Source: a virus. From it: a stretch of 61,770 nt of DNA. The stretch covers positions 1-61,770 of the IMG/VR virus record IMGVR_UViG_3300035438_000760; one strand, given 5' to 3'. The notes under the pieces were generated by a model. The model was not told the DNA's origin and made no database searches. It was given only the letters and a program-made list of their open reading frames with translations. Position numbers and translations under genes: made by a program. Positions 30,608-38,350 of this stretch are shown in pieces (the stretch's first letter is position 1; the number at the start of each line of letters is the position of its first letter).

Positions 30608-30783
30608 ATTTACGCTGGCTTTGTTGGGCGTTGTTGTTCAATTGGGTGGCAATGATTTTTGTGGCGTTTGCCGAACCGAGTGGATTGGCTTTTGTCACGA
30701 TTATGTTCATCGGTTTGTCGTCGGGGTTGTTGGCATTGGGGATGCGAAAGTTGGATCCCGATAATAAATACTTTGACTATTGA
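30604..30783 (+). CDS. 59-residue membrane protein
   Basis: Two hydrophobic helices ('WLCWALLFNWVAMIFVAF' and 'FVTIMFIGLSSGLLAL') separated by a short loop, then a charged end. ATG 30604 overlaps the previous stop. The holin/superinfection role, if any, is unknown. Confidence 0.6.
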   Translation: MNLRWLCWALLFNWVAMIFVAFAEPSGLAFVTIMFIGLSSGLLALGMRKLDPDNKYFDY

Positions 30784-30784
30784 C

Positions 30785-30813
30785 TTGACAGGGGTTTAGT
30801 TCTGTGGAAGAAT
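30785..30813 (+). promoter_or_regulatory. Promoter of the TTGACA-GGGGTTTAG family
   Basis: TTGACA (30785-30790), 17-bp spacer, AAGAAT (30808-30813). Drives 30837. Confidence 0.78.
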
Positions 30814-30836
30814 TCTTGTACGAGGAAAGGAGCCAA

Positions 30837-31124
30837 ATGACCGCACGAGCAATTCTCACTGATCTTCTCAAAGAAAACGGAGATCCAGTCCGAGCAGATG
30901 GTGGGGCACTTGAACAAGACGGCTGGAAATGCGTAAAAGTTTGTTCCGCTTGCAACGGCAAAGTTGTCTTTGTCCAGTCAATCAAAACCAGCAAGTGGTA
31001 CCTTGCCGACTGCTACCCATACTGCAACGAAAACCTTGGCACTCCACGCCAAAAATGGTTCTATGTCAAATCCGCACCACACTTCAAGTCTTGTCAGAAT
31101 CGTCAGAGAAAGGATTTAGGTTGA
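30837..31124 (+). CDS. Zinc-ribbon-like protein
   Basis: 95 residues from ATG 30837 (site AAAGGAG). '[14 protein letters not shown]', 'DCYPYCNEN' and 'FKSCQNR' give cysteines for one or two zinc sites. Unknown role. Confidence 0.55.
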   Translation: MTARAILTDLLKENGDPVRADGGALEQDGWKCVKVCSACNGKVVFVQSIKTSKWYLADCYPYCNENLGTPRQKWFYVKSAPHFKSCQNRQRKDLG

Positions 31125-31147
31125 TGAAAATAGTTGAGGGAGGATCA

Positions 31148-31306
31148 ATGACCAAGAAATATAAAATTGTCCGTATGTGGAAATTGGACAAGAAAGACAA
31201 AATAATTAAGCGTGGACTTACGCTTGAAGAGGCTCAAGCACACTGCAAAGACCCAAACACTAGAAAGGCTGGAGTTTGGTTTGACGGATACGAGGAGGAT
31301 GTTTAA
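31148..31306 (+). CDS. 52-residue hypothetical protein
   Basis: Starts [18 protein letters not shown] behind GGGAGGATC. Resembles a short basic domain with '[14 protein letters not shown]', a motif seen in small phage proteins. Unknown. Confidence 0.5.
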   Translation: MTKKYKIVRMWKLDKKDKIIKRGLTLEEAQAHCKDPNTRKAGVWFDGYEEDV

Positions 31307-31464
31307 TGAGCCAAAAACCAGTTCAACCAACCGAAACCCTTTTAGACGGGACTTTACAACGCCACTACGGGAGTTGCCCATGCTCAGAATGCGAAGCGTG
31401 GGCTTGGGCATTGCTTGATTGGGAAGAAGCAGAACGCAAACTAGGAAGGGATCCACACCGATGA
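31306..31464 (+). CDS. 52-residue hypothetical protein
   Basis: ATG 31306 overlaps the previous stop (TAATG) with GAGGAGG upstream. 'YGSCPCSECEAWAWALLDW' carries a cysteine cluster. Confidence 0.5.
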   Translation: MSQKPVQPTETLLDGTLQRHYGSCPCSECEAWAWALLDWEEAERKLGRDPHR

Positions 31465-31895
31465 CAATCAAAATTCAAAATTGGGAAAAGCGAGTGAAAG
31501 AAGCGTTTGAAGGTGATTTGCCGCCGATAGTCAAAGTTGAACGCTACGAAAAAAACCATGACTCCAGCGAGTTGATGCGAATGCTTATCAAGACTGCGGA
31601 ATACGGGGTTCGGGTTTCGTTTTCTACTGGGAAAATTGAAGACATTGTTGTCCCACCGTTCTCTCGCTTGACCGAGTTGGAAGGTTTGGTCATTCCAGCG
31701 GATCACGGCGGAATGTCTGATGTGCATCTGGGAGCCAACTTCAAATTGATCTTGCCCATCCATCATTTCTATGGTGTTACCACCGTTACTTTCGGATGCG
31801 ACCATGAAATGGATCATCGGCAGAAAGGTCGTTGCTACTACGAGTCGCAATGCTCTAAGTGCAGTTATTCGTATTGCGTTGACTCTGGCGACTAA
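31461..31895 (+). CDS. Hypothetical protein with C-terminal cysteines
   Basis: 144 residues, coupled by ATGA. The C-terminal 'CDHEMDHRQKGRC' and 'CSKCSYSYC' suggest a zinc ribbon; the N-terminal part is alpha/beta. Last gene before the head operon. Confidence 0.5.
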   Translation: MTIKIQNWEKRVKEAFEGDLPPIVKVERYEKNHDSSELMRMLIKTAEYGVRVSFSTGKIEDIVVPPFSRLTELEGLVIPADHGGMSDVHLGANFKLILPIHHFYGVTTVTFGCDHEMDHRQKGRCYYESQCSKCSYSYCVDSGD

Positions 31896-31918
31896 AGCAA
31901 ACTGAAGTAAAAGCCAAG

Positions 31919-31947
31919 TGGGGTGATGCTTCGGCTCACCCCATTTT
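31919..31947 (+). terminator. Rho-independent terminator before the head operon
   Basis: TGGGGTGA (31919-31926) pairs with TCACCCCA (31936-31943), loop of 9, followed by TTTT. Confidence 0.75.
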
Positions 31948-31955
31948 GCTATCCT
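31947..31955 (+). promoter_or_regulatory. Extended -10 promoter for leaderless portal transcript
   Basis: TGC then TATCCT (31950-31955), six bases before GTG 31962. Same layout as at 14371: terminator, TTTGC-TATNNT, start codon. Confidence 0.6.
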
Positions 31956-31961
31956 CGCCAT

Positions 31962-33401
31962 GTGGCTGACATGCGTGAACTAGGAACATCAGGATTTCAA
32001 CATTCTGGCGGTTCTGTCACAGACGAATTTTTAGCGAATCTTCAAGGCATTCGTGGTATTCGTACATGGCGTGAAATGGCTGATAACGATCCTGTGGTCG
32101 GTGCGATGCTGTTTGCTGTTGAACGGCTAATCCTGAATCTGAAATGGAAAGTAGATCCATTTATTGAAGAAGGTAAGACCAAAGCATCTAAGAAAGATGA
32201 AAAGGTCGCCGAATTTGTTGAGCAATGCTTGTATGACATGGAAAATTCGTGGGACGGTACTGTCGCTGAGATCCTGTCGTTTTTGACTTACGGCTGGTCG
32301 TACTCCGAGATCGTTTACAAGAAGCGGGGCGGGATGGACACCAAAGACAAGTCCAAACGATCCAAATTTAATGACCAGAAAATTGGTTGGAGAAAGATTT
32401 CTAACCGAGCGCAAGAAACATTGTTCCAGTGGGATATTGACGAATCTGGCGATGTGAGAGCAATGCAACAATTAGATCCTTCTGCTGGTAAGGGTCTGGT
32501 GTCAATTCCCATTGAGAAGGCTCTGCACTTCCGTACAACCTCCGCTAGAAACAATCCTGAAGGGCGAAGCCTTTTACGCAATGCGTACCGCCCGTGGCGA
32601 TTTAAACGCACCATTGAAGAAATTGAAGCGATCGGCATTGAACGAGATCTGGCTGGTCTGCCAGTTGCTTATGTACCTCCGTCCATGCTTTCGTCCACCG
32701 CAACATCAGATGAGGTGTCTGCCCGCAATGCGATCCAAAGCATGGTTCGTGGAATCAAACGAAACCAAAACGAAGGCATCCTTTTCCCGCTCGCTTTTGA
32801 TGAAGGCGGACGGGAGATGTACAAACTGACTCTTCTGTCCAGTGGTGGCAACCGCCAGTTCAACACTGATGCCATTGTTGCCCGCTATGACCAGCGAATC
32901 ACAATGACAATTCTGGCTGACTTCATTTTGTTGGGTCACGAAAAAGTCGGTTCGTTTGCTTTGGGGTCGTCAAAGATTGACTTATTCTTGACTGCGATCG
33001 CCCAGATGACCGCCCAGATTTCTGATGTGTTCAACAAGGATGCTGTTCCGAGACTGTTGAAGTTAAACGGCATGGATCCTCAGCGCGCACCCGTGATGCG
33101 AGTAGAAGAGTTGCAGTCCACCGATCTAACTGTTCTTGGCGACTTCATCACCAAAATGGCTGGTGCTGGAGCGTTGCAAGTTGACTCTGGTCTGGATGAG
33201 TTTGTTCGTGATCTTGCTGGCTTGCCACCAAAGGTTGAAGAAGAAGGTGCTTTACAACAAGGTGCTCAGATGCAACCGAATGCGATGCCCCAACCTCCTG
33301 TAGCACCGCAGTCTGCTCCGCCCGCTGAAGCGCAATCCGCTGAAGCGCAACCTGCTCAAGCGTCTGGTAGTGGTTCGGTTGAAGACTACATTATTCAATA
33401 A
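31962..33401 (+). CDS. Portal protein
   Basis: 479 residues from GTG 31962. The upstream ATG at 31926 lies inside the terminator stem and is unlikely. 'ADNDPVVGAMLFAVERLI', 'YGWSYSEIVYKKRGG', 'RSLLRNAYRPW' and 'YDQRITMTILADFI' match the DUF935/Gp6-like portal family. The C-terminus is Gln/Ala/Pro-rich. It forms the DNA gate at the capsid vertex and docks terminase. Apparent leaderless translation. Confidence 0.9.
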   Translation: MADMRELGTSGFQHSGGSVTDEFLANLQGIRGIRTWREMADNDPVVGAMLFAVERLILNLKWKVDPFIEEGKTKASKKDEKVAEFVEQCLYDMENSWDGTVAEILSFLTYGWSYSEIVYKKRGGMDTKDKSKRSKFNDQKIGWRKISNRAQETLFQWDIDESGDVRAMQQLDPSAGKGLVSIPIEKALHFRTTSARNNPEGRSLLRNAYRPWRFKRTIEEIEAIGIERDLAGLPVAYVPPSMLSSTATSDEVSARNAIQSMVRGIKRNQNEGILFPLAFDEGGREMYKLTLLSSGGNRQFNTDAIVARYDQRITMTILADFILLGHEKVGSFALGSSKIDLFLTAIAQMTAQISDVFNKDAVPRLLKLNGMDPQRAPVMRVEELQSTDLTVLGDFITKMAGAGALQVDSGLDEFVRDLAGLPPKVEEEGALQQGAQMQPNAMPQPPVAPQSAPPAEAQSAEAQPAQASGSGSVEDYIIQ

Positions 33402-34269
33402 AGCCTCATCTTTGACTCTAAACGAGATCGGGATGGCTGATGCTGTCTCCCAAATTTCGTCAAGTTTGTCTAAGAGTCTGTTGGGCGTTATTGGTGGTTC
33501 TTCAGATGGCGCAACCGCTTTAGGTCGGCTGAGTTCGGTTGACATTCTGGATCAACTTCAAGAGTTAACGCCAGCGATTATCGGTCCGTTGATGAACGAA
33601 CTTGAATTGTCTGCTGTGGATGCGATCGCTTCCATCCCGCCACAGTTAAGTATCGGAGTCAGTTTCAATACCACTGACCCTCGCGCACTAGCGTGGGCGA
33701 CCCAGCGGGCTGGCGAGTTTGTTGTTCAAGTCAGTGACGAAGTTCGTACCCAAATCAGAGATCTGATCTCTCGTGGTTACCGTGACCAAATGACCGTAGA
33801 TGCCATTGCAAGAGAACTGCGAAACATTGTTGGTTTGCATTCTCGTTGGGCGACCGCCGTTGAAAACATGTACGCCAAAACTCTTAGCGGGCTTGTCAAT
33901 TCGGGTGTGGCGTTAGGTATGGCTACTACGCAGGCGACCAGTCTTGCGGGGGCGTATCGGGACAAGTTGATTGCTTCACGGGCTAACACGATCGCCAGAA
34001 CCGAAGTCATCGGGGCTAATAACGCTGGACGCTATTTGGGGTGGCAACAGTTCATGCAACAGTCTGGTTATCCGCCGAACTTGATGCAGAAAGAATGGGT
34101 TGTTGGTCCTGATGGTTGGCAGGGTATCAATGTATGCGATCTGTGTCTTGAGTTAGATGGCACGACTGTTGGTGTGAATGATGAGTTTCCTAGTGGTCGG
34201 TTGATGCCTCCGTTGCATCCGAATTGTCGTTGTACTGCTTTGCTGATTTTTCCTGAGGATGGTTTGTGA
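33370..34269 (+). CDS. Minor head protein (SPP1 gp7/Mu F-like)
   Basis: 299 residues from GTG 33370 (overlapping the portal gene); ATG 33433 would give 278. 'ANTIARTEVIGANNAGRYLGW' and the C-terminal 'VCDLCLELDGT' with 'PPLHPNCRCTAL' are hallmarks of the F-like head-morphogenesis domain. Found inside or under the portal and may be ejected with DNA. Confidence 0.88.
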   Translation: MVRLKTTLFNKASSLTLNEIGMADAVSQISSSLSKSLLGVIGGSSDGATALGRLSSVDILDQLQELTPAIIGPLMNELELSAVDAIASIPPQLSIGVSFNTTDPRALAWATQRAGEFVVQVSDEVRTQIRDLISRGYRDQMTVDAIARELRNIVGLHSRWATAVENMYAKTLSGLVNSGVALGMATTQATSLAGAYRDKLIASRANTIARTEVIGANNAGRYLGWQQFMQQSGYPPNLMQKEWVVGPDGWQGINVCDLCLELDGTTVGVNDEFPSGRLMPPLHPNCRCTALLIFPEDGL

Positions 34270-35972
34270 TGCCGTACAAGATTGAGCAGAGGGCTGACAA
34301 GTTTGTTGTTGTTCGTGAGGACGACGGGAGAGTTGTTGGTACGCATTCGTCTAGGGCTAAAGCAACGGCTCAGTTGAAAGCGTTGTATATCCATGTTAAG
34401 GATGCCATTGAGAAAGCGAAGTTCGGTTCACGAAGCGAAGCAGGCAAGTACGCCGCCCACATTCGGTGGATGCGAGAGCGGGGTATGGAACCGTTAACGC
34501 CTGATGCTTGGCGTAGCCAGAACGCTCAACCAGTGGAGCCGACAAGAAGTTCGTATGAGAGTTCGTTGGATGCGATCACAAGTTTTGCTAGTAACGAGTT
34601 TCAAAGCAGATTGCGTGATGCTGGTAATGAAATAAATGCGCGGTCGTATGACAACGGAAGACCTGTTTCAGTGAAGGACTATTTGCTTATCAATGAAATG
34701 TCCAAAGTTGCAGTCCGTGATCCTAATGATCCTCAAAACACATTGGTTATTTGTTCTCCTCCTTTGATGGCAGTTGAACGAGAAGTCAATGAACTAGGCG
34801 GATTAGTACATGATGCGATATTAGAAAAGATGAAGCAAGAAGGGTTCTTGTTGCCAAACGGCGAATTTGATGAGACTCAACAAAAAGAGTTACGCAAAGT
34901 TAGAGAAGAATCAGAGTCTGTTGTTCAAAGCATTGCGGACAAGGGCAAGGAACTTGGACTGCAAATGTATACCTCCGAAACAAGGGGTGTTCAAACTTCA
35001 AAAATGAAAGTCATGTGGCGTGGGGCTGATGATATTGATGCTTCAAAAATGCCTCCAGAACTTCGTGCGCTTCACGAAAGTTGGCGCGACGCAGAAAAAG
35101 AATTGGATGGTGTGCCGTGGAGTTTACGAGATGCGAACACCGTTTTGAGAGATCGGGTAGAGAAAGCGGAAAAAGATTTTACCGAACTTGCGCTTAGTGA
35201 ATTTGAAACTTGGTTTGATGCTAACCACAATCCGTCTGGCGGTAGTCATGTCAGTCGGTTGACTGAACTTAAAAAAATTGCGGCGGACGCTAGTAGGGCT
35301 AGTTATAATGCACCTACTTATATTGATCGTTACCGTCACACTTTCGCTGAGGTTTTGAAAGATCTTGGTGTTTCTGGTCAGTCTCAAATTGGGACATCCG
35401 ATCAACTCAGAATTTCAAGCGGGACAGCATCCAAAGAACTTAAAGATAAATTTGTGAAACAAATTCACACATATTTTCCTGCTTCAACAATTCAAACTTT
35501 TAAAAATAAATATCCGCAAGGTTTGAAATTGACTAAATCAAATTCTGGTGGTCATTGGGTTGACTCTCAAGTAAAAATTCAATCCGATTTAACTCTTGAA
35601 ACAAATCTCCATGAATTTATGCATGCTGTAACCTATGCAGATCCGAGGGCTAACTTTGTTGAACGAGCGTTTTACATGCGACGACGAACTGATGGTGGTC
35701 GTGGCAATCAGCCGATTCAAGAAAGAGTTAAAAACGGGTGGGAGAAACCTAAAAAGACTTATGACGGCGGTAGAGGTAAACGGAGCGACTCAGAGTACAT
35801 TCGTGACGAGTTCCATTCGGAATATACGGGCAGGTACTACGACTCTGGGCATACCGAAACGATGACAACTGGTCTTGATCGTATTGCTGGGCGAGGTTCT
35901 AGTATTGAGGATCAAGATCACACAAACACTGTTATAGGTTTGCTTGTAGCGATTGGGTTGGGTTTCAAATGA
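34269..35972 (+). CDS. Tagged polyvalent protein with zinc peptidase domain
   Basis: 567 residues from ATG 34269. A short N-terminal strand domain precedes the tag at 52-68 ('FGSRSEAGKYAAHIRW'). A long charged helical middle leads to a metallopeptidase-like end: 'TNLHEFMHAVTYADP' (HExxH) and 'HTETMTTGLDRI' as possible third ligand. The last ~120 residues are related to the end of the next protein. Tag and position right after the minor head protein suggest virion packaging and delivery into the host, where it might process host or phage proteins. Confidence 0.72.
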   Translation: MPYKIEQRADKFVVVREDDGRVVGTHSSRAKATAQLKALYIHVKDAIEKAKFGSRSEAGKYAAHIRWMRERGMEPLTPDAWRSQNAQPVEPTRSSYESSLDAITSFASNEFQSRLRDAGNEINARSYDNGRPVSVKDYLLINEMSKVAVRDPNDPQNTLVICSPPLMAVEREVNELGGLVHDAILEKMKQEGFLLPNGEFDETQQKELRKVREESESVVQSIADKGKELGLQMYTSETRGVQTSKMKVMWRGADDIDASKMPPELRALHESWRDAEKELDGVPWSLRDANTVLRDRVEKAEKDFTELALSEFETWFDANHNPSGGSHVSRLTELKKIAADASRASYNAPTYIDRYRHTFAEVLKDLGVSGQSQIGTSDQLRISSGTASKELKDKFVKQIHTYFPASTIQTFKNKYPQGLKLTKSNSGGHWVDSQVKIQSDLTLETNLHEFMHAVTYADPRANFVERAFYMRRRTDGGRGNQPIQERVKNGWEKPKKTYDGGRGKRSDSEYIRDEFHSEYTGRYYDSGHTETMTTGLDRIAGRGSSIEDQDHTNTVIGLLVAIGLGFK

Positions 35973-38350
35973 TTAGGTTCGGGTATGTTCAGAGCGGTGT
36001 TCAGCGTTTCGCTGAGTGGACTGAAGAGTTTGGGCTTGTATGCGAAGACGATTTGCTTGATGCCGTCAATCTTTTGATTGGGGCTAAGGCTCCTGTTCGG
36101 TGTTCGTGGGTCGGGTATTTGATGGAAGCGTCGCTTGATACGGCTGTGCAGGCGTGGGGGACTATCAATAAGGCATTAAAGTGGTGTAATGGTGTTGAGT
36201 TGGTTCGTTGTACGCCACCATTGATTGAGTATGACGAGTTCTCGGATCCTGAAGAGGATCTGGTTGAGAAGGCTATGTCTCGTAGCGAAGCAGGCAGAAT
36301 AGCCGCAGAGGCAAGATGGAAGAACCATGTCAAAGCGTCTGTAGCAAATTCAATTATTGATCGTGTTAAGGCGTATGGCGGTTTGTCGGTCAAAATGTTG
36401 ACTGGTGAAGAGCCAACTTCTGGCTACATGGTTGCTCAAAGAGGTCACAATCGTGAAGTGCCAAGTGCCGACTTTTTTGATCCCGCTAAAGGGCAGGCGA
36501 TTCTCAAGAAGTATTTGATTGAAAAAAGGGATGTTTTCGGAAAGGAACAGTACCTAGGTTTATGGTACGATTCCGCAAACGATGAAGTTGTTTTAGATGT
36601 AGTTGACAACATACAGAAGAAGAGCGATGCGACCCGTGAGGGTGCGGAAAGAAATCAGCAGGCGATTTGGGATGTCAAAGGACAAAGAGAAATCAGCACA
36701 GGCGGTTCAGGAGACAGAGAGTCCGAACCAGCCATTGATGTTAGTAAAACCGCAGGTTCCGTTATCGGAGATGGACGACGACGAGATTGGGCTTTTCGCC
36801 AAAGATATTTGGGAGAAGTTTATGGAGACACGCAAGCCTTAATTGAGTTTGATAAAGCGAAGTTCAGTTCACGATCTGAAGCAGGTAAGTACGCCGCTCA
36901 TATTCGTTGGATGAATCAGAGGGGTATGACCCCGATGACGGTTGACCAGTGGAAATCACAAAACACTGGTGGTTCTGAGCGCATGCGAAAGATCCAAGAG
37001 TTGCAGATGGATGTGTCAGAGCGACTGAGAAAGTTCAATATTCTTTTGGGTGAGTCGCATGTTTTCCAAGATGGTATTTGGAACAGTTACGCAGAAAGCA
37101 AAATAAGTCAGGGTACAAATAAAGTTTTGTTGGTTCAGCCTGAAGACTGGGAAAAAACTGAGATTCCTTCAAAGGGCACCCCTGCTCAGTTGTGGGCTGT
37201 AGAGGTTCCAACAAGCATTAACGATTTTGATTACAAGGTTGCTGTTCCTAATGCTGAAGTCATGCGATTGATGGAAGATGTCAAAACTTTAGGTGGGTTA
37301 ATAGAAGATGAGGCTTTGGCACGGGCAAACGCAAGTTCGTCAGAGGTAATAGATCCTGTTGTGTCAACTATGGAGTTCAAAAGAAAAATAACTGGTCTTC
37401 AGCAAGAGATTAAAAATAATGAATGGCTCATGCATTACGGTATGAAAAGTTTAGTGAATTTCCTTGGGGATCCCGACAACGAGAAAACTAAATTTGAAGA
37501 ATGGGTTGATTCTGGTCTGCCTTCAAAAATAAGTGCTTCACAAAACGCAGTGAGCGAATTTGGTGAATTTGGGGAAAAAACCGTTCAAGACATTATTGAT
37601 AAATACGATGTTCGTGATTTTGACAAGTTTGTAGATGTTATGAACAATGAAATATTGTCTTCTCAAACAGCGGTAAGCGAAGCAGGTTTTGACCAAAACT
37701 CGTTAGCAAAATATAGGCGTGAAGTGTTGCGTGAGATTCGTCCGCACAGTACGGATGAAGGCATGCACAATGAAATAATTACGGGCAACCCTAAAGATAG
37801 CGGTACTGCGCTTGAATCTCATGTTGCAAAAGCAATGCGATTGTTGCCTTCAGCGTGGGTTGAAAAATTGAAGAACTACACAAAACAACACAACGCTCAA
37901 GGGAAAATGAGTATTACACCTGCCGTTGAAGGCAGATCCGGCTACAGCGAACCACATCATTTCATTCAAACTTCAACCGATGCCCAGCCGATGACTCTTG
38001 TCCATGAGTTAATCCATGCTGTTGAAGCGTCTAATCCTGCCATGCGGGTGATGGTCAACTCTTTCCATATCAATAGACGATTCGGTAATTTCAGAGCGGA
38101 TGACGAAAAGTTTGGTAGCACTTTCAGCAAAAGGTTACTAGGCAAATATGAGGAAGAAAAAAATGGGTTTGTGGAAGACAGTTACGCCGATAAATATTCT
38201 GGTCGTGAATATCCGTCTTATGAGTTGACTGCTCGTGAGCAGTTAACAACGGGTACCGACATGTCGTTGTTTGTTAACAACATGCGAACGCATGGTTTGA
38301 TTGACTTGGATCAGTTGAATTTTACTTTAGGAATGTGGGCTTCAGCATGA
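35969..38350 (+). CDS. Two-tag polyvalent protein with zinc peptidase domain
   Basis: 793 residues. Layout: unique N-terminal module (1-100); first tag 103-120 ('MSRSEAGRIAAEARWKNH'); a domain with 'SGYMVAQRGHNREV', 'YLGLWYDSANDEVVLDV' and 'ERNQQAIWD' resembling a domain common in actinophage polyvalent proteins; second tag near 298-315; helical middle; C-terminal peptidase 'MTLVHELIHAVEASNP' (HExxH) with 'TAREQLTTGTDM'. Tags sit at domain borders. A second plausible frame at 36603-36842 raises the possibility of a frameshift. Confidence 0.72.
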   Translation: MIRFGYVQSGVQRFAEWTEEFGLVCEDDLLDAVNLLIGAKAPVRCSWVGYLMEASLDTAVQAWGTINKALKWCNGVELVRCTPPLIEYDEFSDPEEDLVEKAMSRSEAGRIAAEARWKNHVKASVANSIIDRVKAYGGLSVKMLTGEEPTSGYMVAQRGHNREVPSADFFDPAKGQAILKKYLIEKRDVFGKEQYLGLWYDSANDEVVLDVVDNIQKKSDATREGAERNQQAIWDVKGQREISTGGSGDRESEPAIDVSKTAGSVIGDGRRRDWAFRQRYLGEVYGDTQALIEFDKAKFSSRSEAGKYAAHIRWMNQRGMTPMTVDQWKSQNTGGSERMRKIQELQMDVSERLRKFNILLGESHVFQDGIWNSYAESKISQGTNKVLLVQPEDWEKTEIPSKGTPAQLWAVEVPTSINDFDYKVAVPNAEVMRLMEDVKTLGGLIEDEALARANASSSEVIDPVVSTMEFKRKITGLQQEIKNNEWLMHYGMKSLVNFLGDPDNEKTKFEEWVDSGLPSKISASQNAVSEFGEFGEKTVQDIIDKYDVRDFDKFVDVMNNEILSSQTAVSEAGFDQNSLAKYRREVLREIRPHSTDEGMHNEIITGNPKDSGTALESHVAKAMRLLPSAWVEKLKNYTKQHNAQGKMSITPAVEGRSGYSEPHHFIQTSTDAQPMTLVHELIHAVEASNPAMRVMVNSFHINRRFGNFRADDEKFGSTFSKRLLGKYEEEKNGFVEDSYADKYSGREYPSYELTAREQLTTGTDMSLFVNNMRTHGLIDLDQLNFTLGMWASA

